Assembly (NCBI RefSeq): GCF_009905375.1 | Contig: NC_133657.1 | Location: 48,143,231 to 48,207,230 of the forward strand | Source: Apium graveolens | Lineage: Eukaryota; Streptophyta; Magnoliopsida; Apiales; Apiaceae | Direction: 5' to 3' | Length of the DNA: 64,000 bases | Part shown: piece after piece, positions 61,036 to 64,000 of the stretch | How positions within the stretch are numbered: the stretch's first letter is position 1 | Layout of the letters: every line of letters begins with the position of its first letter | Notes under the pieces: generated by a model | Databases searched by the model: none | What the model saw: only the letters and a program-made list of their open reading frames with translations | Told to the model about the DNA's origin: nothing | Position numbers and translations under genes: made by a program

Positions 61036-61755
61036 TCATTTAGTCTGCATTATTGTCAAAAACTTCTTTCGTTGTTTCTCACATTTAAATATTACCGTTG
61101 CATTTTCCATAGTTCGCAATTTTACCTTTTTATTCGCACAATCAATCTGAGCATTACTACTGGCTAACCAATCCATTCCTAAAATAACATCAAACTCTCC
61201 TAACTTGAAGGGTATCAAGTCAACTGAGAAATAATGTCCGACTATATTGATATCACATTCGGGATAAATTCGATCTACCGGGACTTGGTCGTCATTCGCT
61301 AATTTTATAACTAACGTCTCGCCCAACCATTGAATTTCACAACATAGCTTATCAATTAATTTTTCAGAAATAAAAGATCGTGTGGTTCCAGAATTAATCA
61401 ATACTTTTGCGCCTACTGAATTTACAGAAAGTGTACCTGCAATTACACTAGGACTCTGCACAGCTTCCTTTATAGTCATATTAAAAGTTCTTTCTCTTGG
61501 TTGATTATGCCGTGACAGTGGAGGTAATGCCAACACTCTTGGAACACTAGCTGACATAGCTGATCCTCTACAATCTCTGGCTACTTGTCCTTTCCTTCCG
61601 CACTGGAAACAAGTATCTTCTGTTCTCCTTACCGAACATTCATTGCAGTAGTTCCCCTTCTGTTTATATTTGAAGCAGGTCACGTTTGCTTTGCTACAAA
61701 CACCCGTATGTTTCTGTCTACACGTCTTGCAATATGGGATTGGTTGTCTGATCAT
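61036..61755 (-). pseudogene. pro: gag 3' end and protease of F
   Basis: It holds zinc knuckles (CKTCRQKHTGVC, CFKYKQKGNYC, CFQCGRKGQVARDC; 61735-61560) and then the retropepsin. The active site reads VLINSGTTRSFIS (near 61410) where the family has D-S-G, so the catalytic Asp is Asn. The FDVILGMDWLA flap/helix motif near 61170 is intact. The first residues belong to the gag-protease linker. Confidence 0.85.
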
Positions 61756-62628
61756 TCCCTGCTGATTCGGAACTTGGAAACCATTACATGTTCTCTAGTT
61801 GCCTTGTATTGTCCTTTTAAATTCGTATTTTTCCGAGCCTGAAATCCCGGATTTTTGTTAAAACGGTTCTGAAAATTTTCCTGTCCCTTTTCCTTTTGGG
61901 ACATCTCACTTTACCCTTCAATGATCATGGCTTTCGGAACCACGGCCGTATAAGTTATCAATTCAAAGACTGCCACTCTGCTACGAATCCATGGCTGTAA
62001 TCCCTGTTGGAATCGCTTAGCCCATTTCCCTTCAGTATCAACCTGTTCCAGAACAAACCTAGCCAATTCAGTAAACTTGGTCTCATATTCCGTCACCGCC
62101 ATATTTCATTATTTCAACTATAAGAATTTGATCTCCATCTGATTCTTCATAAAGCGAGGAAAAATACTTTTCCACAAACAATTCAGTGAACCTATCCCAA
62201 GTTACGATGCCTTCACCCTCTAACGCTTTCTTGAATTCCCACCAATAATTCACTTCTCCTTTTAGGAAATAGCTAGCAAAATCAGTCTTCTGATCTTCTT
62301 CAATTTTTACAAGTGCAAACGCTTTCTCCATTTCCTTCAACCAGGCCCTTGCCTTAGTAGGATCTGCTGTTCCTTCAAACTCTGGAGGTTTAACTGACTG
62401 AAATTGCTTAAAGGTAACAACAAACACAATTGGTGGTATCTGAGATTCAGGACGAGGTGGCTGTTGTAACATCTGTTGTTGAATCTGTTGTTGTTGCTGC
62501 TACATCTGCTGTTGCATCATTACCATCTGGTATTGCATAAGATGGAACATTTGGTTCATAGCATCATTATTCTGTCCCTCAGGATTGCTGTTAGAAGTTT
62601 CAGTTATGGTCTTTCTTTTTGGTGTCAT
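61756..62628 (-). pseudogene. gag: gag of F
   Basis: Start ATG at 62628 (MTPKRKTITET) on the minus strand, then a Gln-rich stretch with a TAG at about 62500 where CAG is expected. The capsid domain follows (FQSVKPPEFEGTADPTKARAWLKEMEKAF, KTDFASYFLKGEVNYWWEF, WDRFTELFVEKYF; 62440-62150). A frameshift lies near 62100, then VTEYETKFTELARF and WAKRFQQGLQPWIR (62100-61960). Two or more stops lie near 61911 and 61810. This is the retrotransposon-gag family capsid of Ty3/gypsy elements. Confidence 0.87.
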
Positions 62629-63150
62629 TTTTATGATAATAAGACAAATAATTCCTTTTAACAATTTATTGAACAATTGATAATAGATAAAGAAACAATT
62701 TATCGGGTATTAAAACATGAAATTTAAACAATAAATAATGGAAAGAAAACAATTTGGCTAATATTAAAACAAAACATCTTAACTAATTTAGAATTTAAAT
62801 AATCAGTTGATATAATTTTAAAGTTTTGAATGATAATGATATAACATTGTTTTGAATTAAATAAAATTTAAGGCATGAAAAACGATGAAGCGGTAAAGTA
62901 AATATAAATGCTATAAAGACTGATATTTAAATAAATAAAAGGAAAGTTGAAAAAGATTATTTTATATAGGTGATACCAACTTCAGGTGTAAGTGCTCGAT
63001 ACAAAAGATCTACGTCAAATATGTCATGGTTACTGCTGATACATGTCAAAACTAGCTACTAAACACATACACACCTAAACACGCCATATTATACTGCCTC
63101 TATCTACATATATTACATATAATACAACAACTAGCTTCAATTATCAACTG
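62629..63150 (-). other. AT-rich spacer between the upstream ORF and gag of F
   Basis: No reading frame of note. The minus strand contains TTGGTATCACC (near 62978-62988), whose first nine bases match a tRNA-iMet PBS, but the neighbouring sequence does not match the LTR end, so it is not called a PBS. Confidence 0.5.
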
Positions 63151-63880
63151 TTAAAACCCTGGAGGAATGCGTCCCAACTCACTGCGAAACATCTCAATCA
63201 CTGATTGTGCGAGAGGAGTGGCTCTATGATACTCTGCATAAGAATGCGGCCCATCATGCATCAAAGCATCTAACTCAAGAGTGGCACTATACACTGTCGA
63301 CTGAAGTCTCTGCCTTATCAGGTAATCTGGCTGAAGTGCAGCCAATGCTCCTCTATCTCTCTGATAAAAAAAACCCATGATCTCCTTGCGCTGAGATCTC
63401 CAATACTCAATATCCTCTCTCACAACACTGTACTCATGATACAGTATCATATGTGGCTCTGTAACATGCCCAACAGACTCCTGATATGGAACCCTAGGTA
63501 TACATGCAACACCCTGCTGCGGCAAACCCAGCTGTAATCCCACATCATGCTCATTCATCCCCTCAACTAGGGCCATCTGAACTAACTCTGGCTCTGGAGC
63601 ATATACTGGCATAGGAGGTAGCACTGCAGCTGGAGGAAACTCTGCCTCAATCTCTGGTACGAACTAGTACTCTACTGGTAATGGAGGTGGAAGTAATGGC
63701 TCAAAGAACTCTAGATATCAAACATCTCCATAGGATCTGGTATCTTCTCTAGAGCTGGTGGTGCGGCTCCTGGGGTAGTGGTGGTGGTGGAAGTGGTGGA
63801 AACACCTGTGCTGATACTGGTGGTATAGCTGGTGCAGCTGGTCGAGTAACACTCCTATCGGAAGACGCTAACGATGCCAT
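63151..63880 (-). pseudogene. Extra ORF upstream of F gag, unknown function
   Basis: On the minus strand it starts MASLASSDRSVTRP at 63880. A Pro-rich N-terminus (PPLPPPPLP) runs into a TAG at about 63755, and frameshifts lead into an open 157-residue stretch (63624-63151). That stretch is acidic to neutral, with REDIEYWRSQRKEIMGFF and DGPHSYAEYHRATPLAQSVIEMFRSELG, and ends GRIPPGF. I recognise no domain. It lies between gag and the unseen 5' LTR. Ogre/Tat gypsy elements are known to carry an ORF before gag, but this element's pol is of Tekay type. It could also be a separate captured sequence. Confidence 0.55.
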
Positions 63881-64000
63881 CTAATAATATAACAAGGCAA
63901 GAAAGAGAGACACTTAGCAATCCTACAACTTTATACATTCCCAATTCTAGACTTATCAATACCCTAACATTCCTATTTCTACCTTATGTGATCTTCTTAT

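Larger units (their letters stand above)
55033..64000 (-). mobile_element. Ty3/gypsy element F (Tekay/Del-like), 5' LTR off-window
   Basis: Minus-strand gypsy element: 3' LTR 55033-58228, PPT, then integrase, RNase H, RT, protease and gag in reverse order up to 62628, with an extra upstream ORF (63880-63151). The domain order (RT before integrase) and the retropepsin and integrase sequences match the Tekay/Del chromovirus group, which also has LTRs of several kb. The element continues past the window end. Stops are frequent in every domain. Confidence 0.88.

Noticed and set aside
62978..62988. PBS of element F
   Set aside because: TTGGTATCACC matches only in part, and the adjacent sequence does not match the F LTR terminus.

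Overview
The window is a nested stack of LTR retrotransposons from a plant nuclear genome. This is supported by tRNA-iMet-type primer binding sites (TGGTATCAGAGC), Ty1/copia and Ty3/gypsy gag-pol proteins of plant type, TG...CA long terminal repeats, 5-bp target duplications and AT-rich spacers. The lineage suggests a large-genome eudicot. I cannot name the species, and I see no intact host gene, rRNA, tRNA or CRISPR array.

Layout. Five copia-type units are nested four deep. The oldest, D (+, degenerate), is visible only from its integrase onward (47491-52887). Copia A (+, 1-47490) is inserted in D. Inside A's gag sits copia B (-, 1990-16027, target duplication TCTAG). Inside A's third ORF sits E (-, 21486-42666, target duplication AGGGT), a different copia family with 1.65-kb LTRs. 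Inside E's reverse transcriptase sits copia C (+, 23772-37006, target duplication ACAAC), the best-preserved copy. A solo LTR of the E family (2469-4132, target duplication GCTAC) interrupts one LTR of B. To the right are about 2.1 kb of non-coding DNA (52888-55032), then a minus-strand Ty3/gypsy (Tekay/Del-like) element F with a 3.2-kb LTR (55033-58228), whose 5' LTR lies outside the window.

Gene content. A, B and C are SIRE/Maximus-like: LTR, PBS, gag with two CCHC knuckles, pol (protease, integrase, RT, RNase H), a spacer of about 0.5 kb, a very long third ORF (1521 codons in C), a polypurine tract and LTR. All copies carry nonsense codons or frameshifts, so all are annotated as pseudogenes. 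Many of the stops are at tryptophan codons. B has lost its integrase. E has lost the RT active site and most of RNase H. F has lost its chromodomain and has a changed protease aspartate.

Most interesting signal. A roughly 10-bp motif, TCGACGGATGA (CAACGGATGA in B), is repeated in clusters in the LTR upstream of the TATA box, in the pol-ORF3 spacer upstream of a second TATAAAA, and inside three coding linkers, where it is read in more than one frame and in both orientations. In the LTRs of A and C it recurs about every 22 bp. The distantly related LTR of D keeps it too. The TATAAAA lies 110-118 nt before the ORF3 start codon in all three copies. I infer an internal ORF3 promoter sharing the LTR's regulatory motif, possibly with a self-encoded or host DNA-binding factor. 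This would resemble, by analogy only, the anti-silencing motif system of VANDAL transposons.
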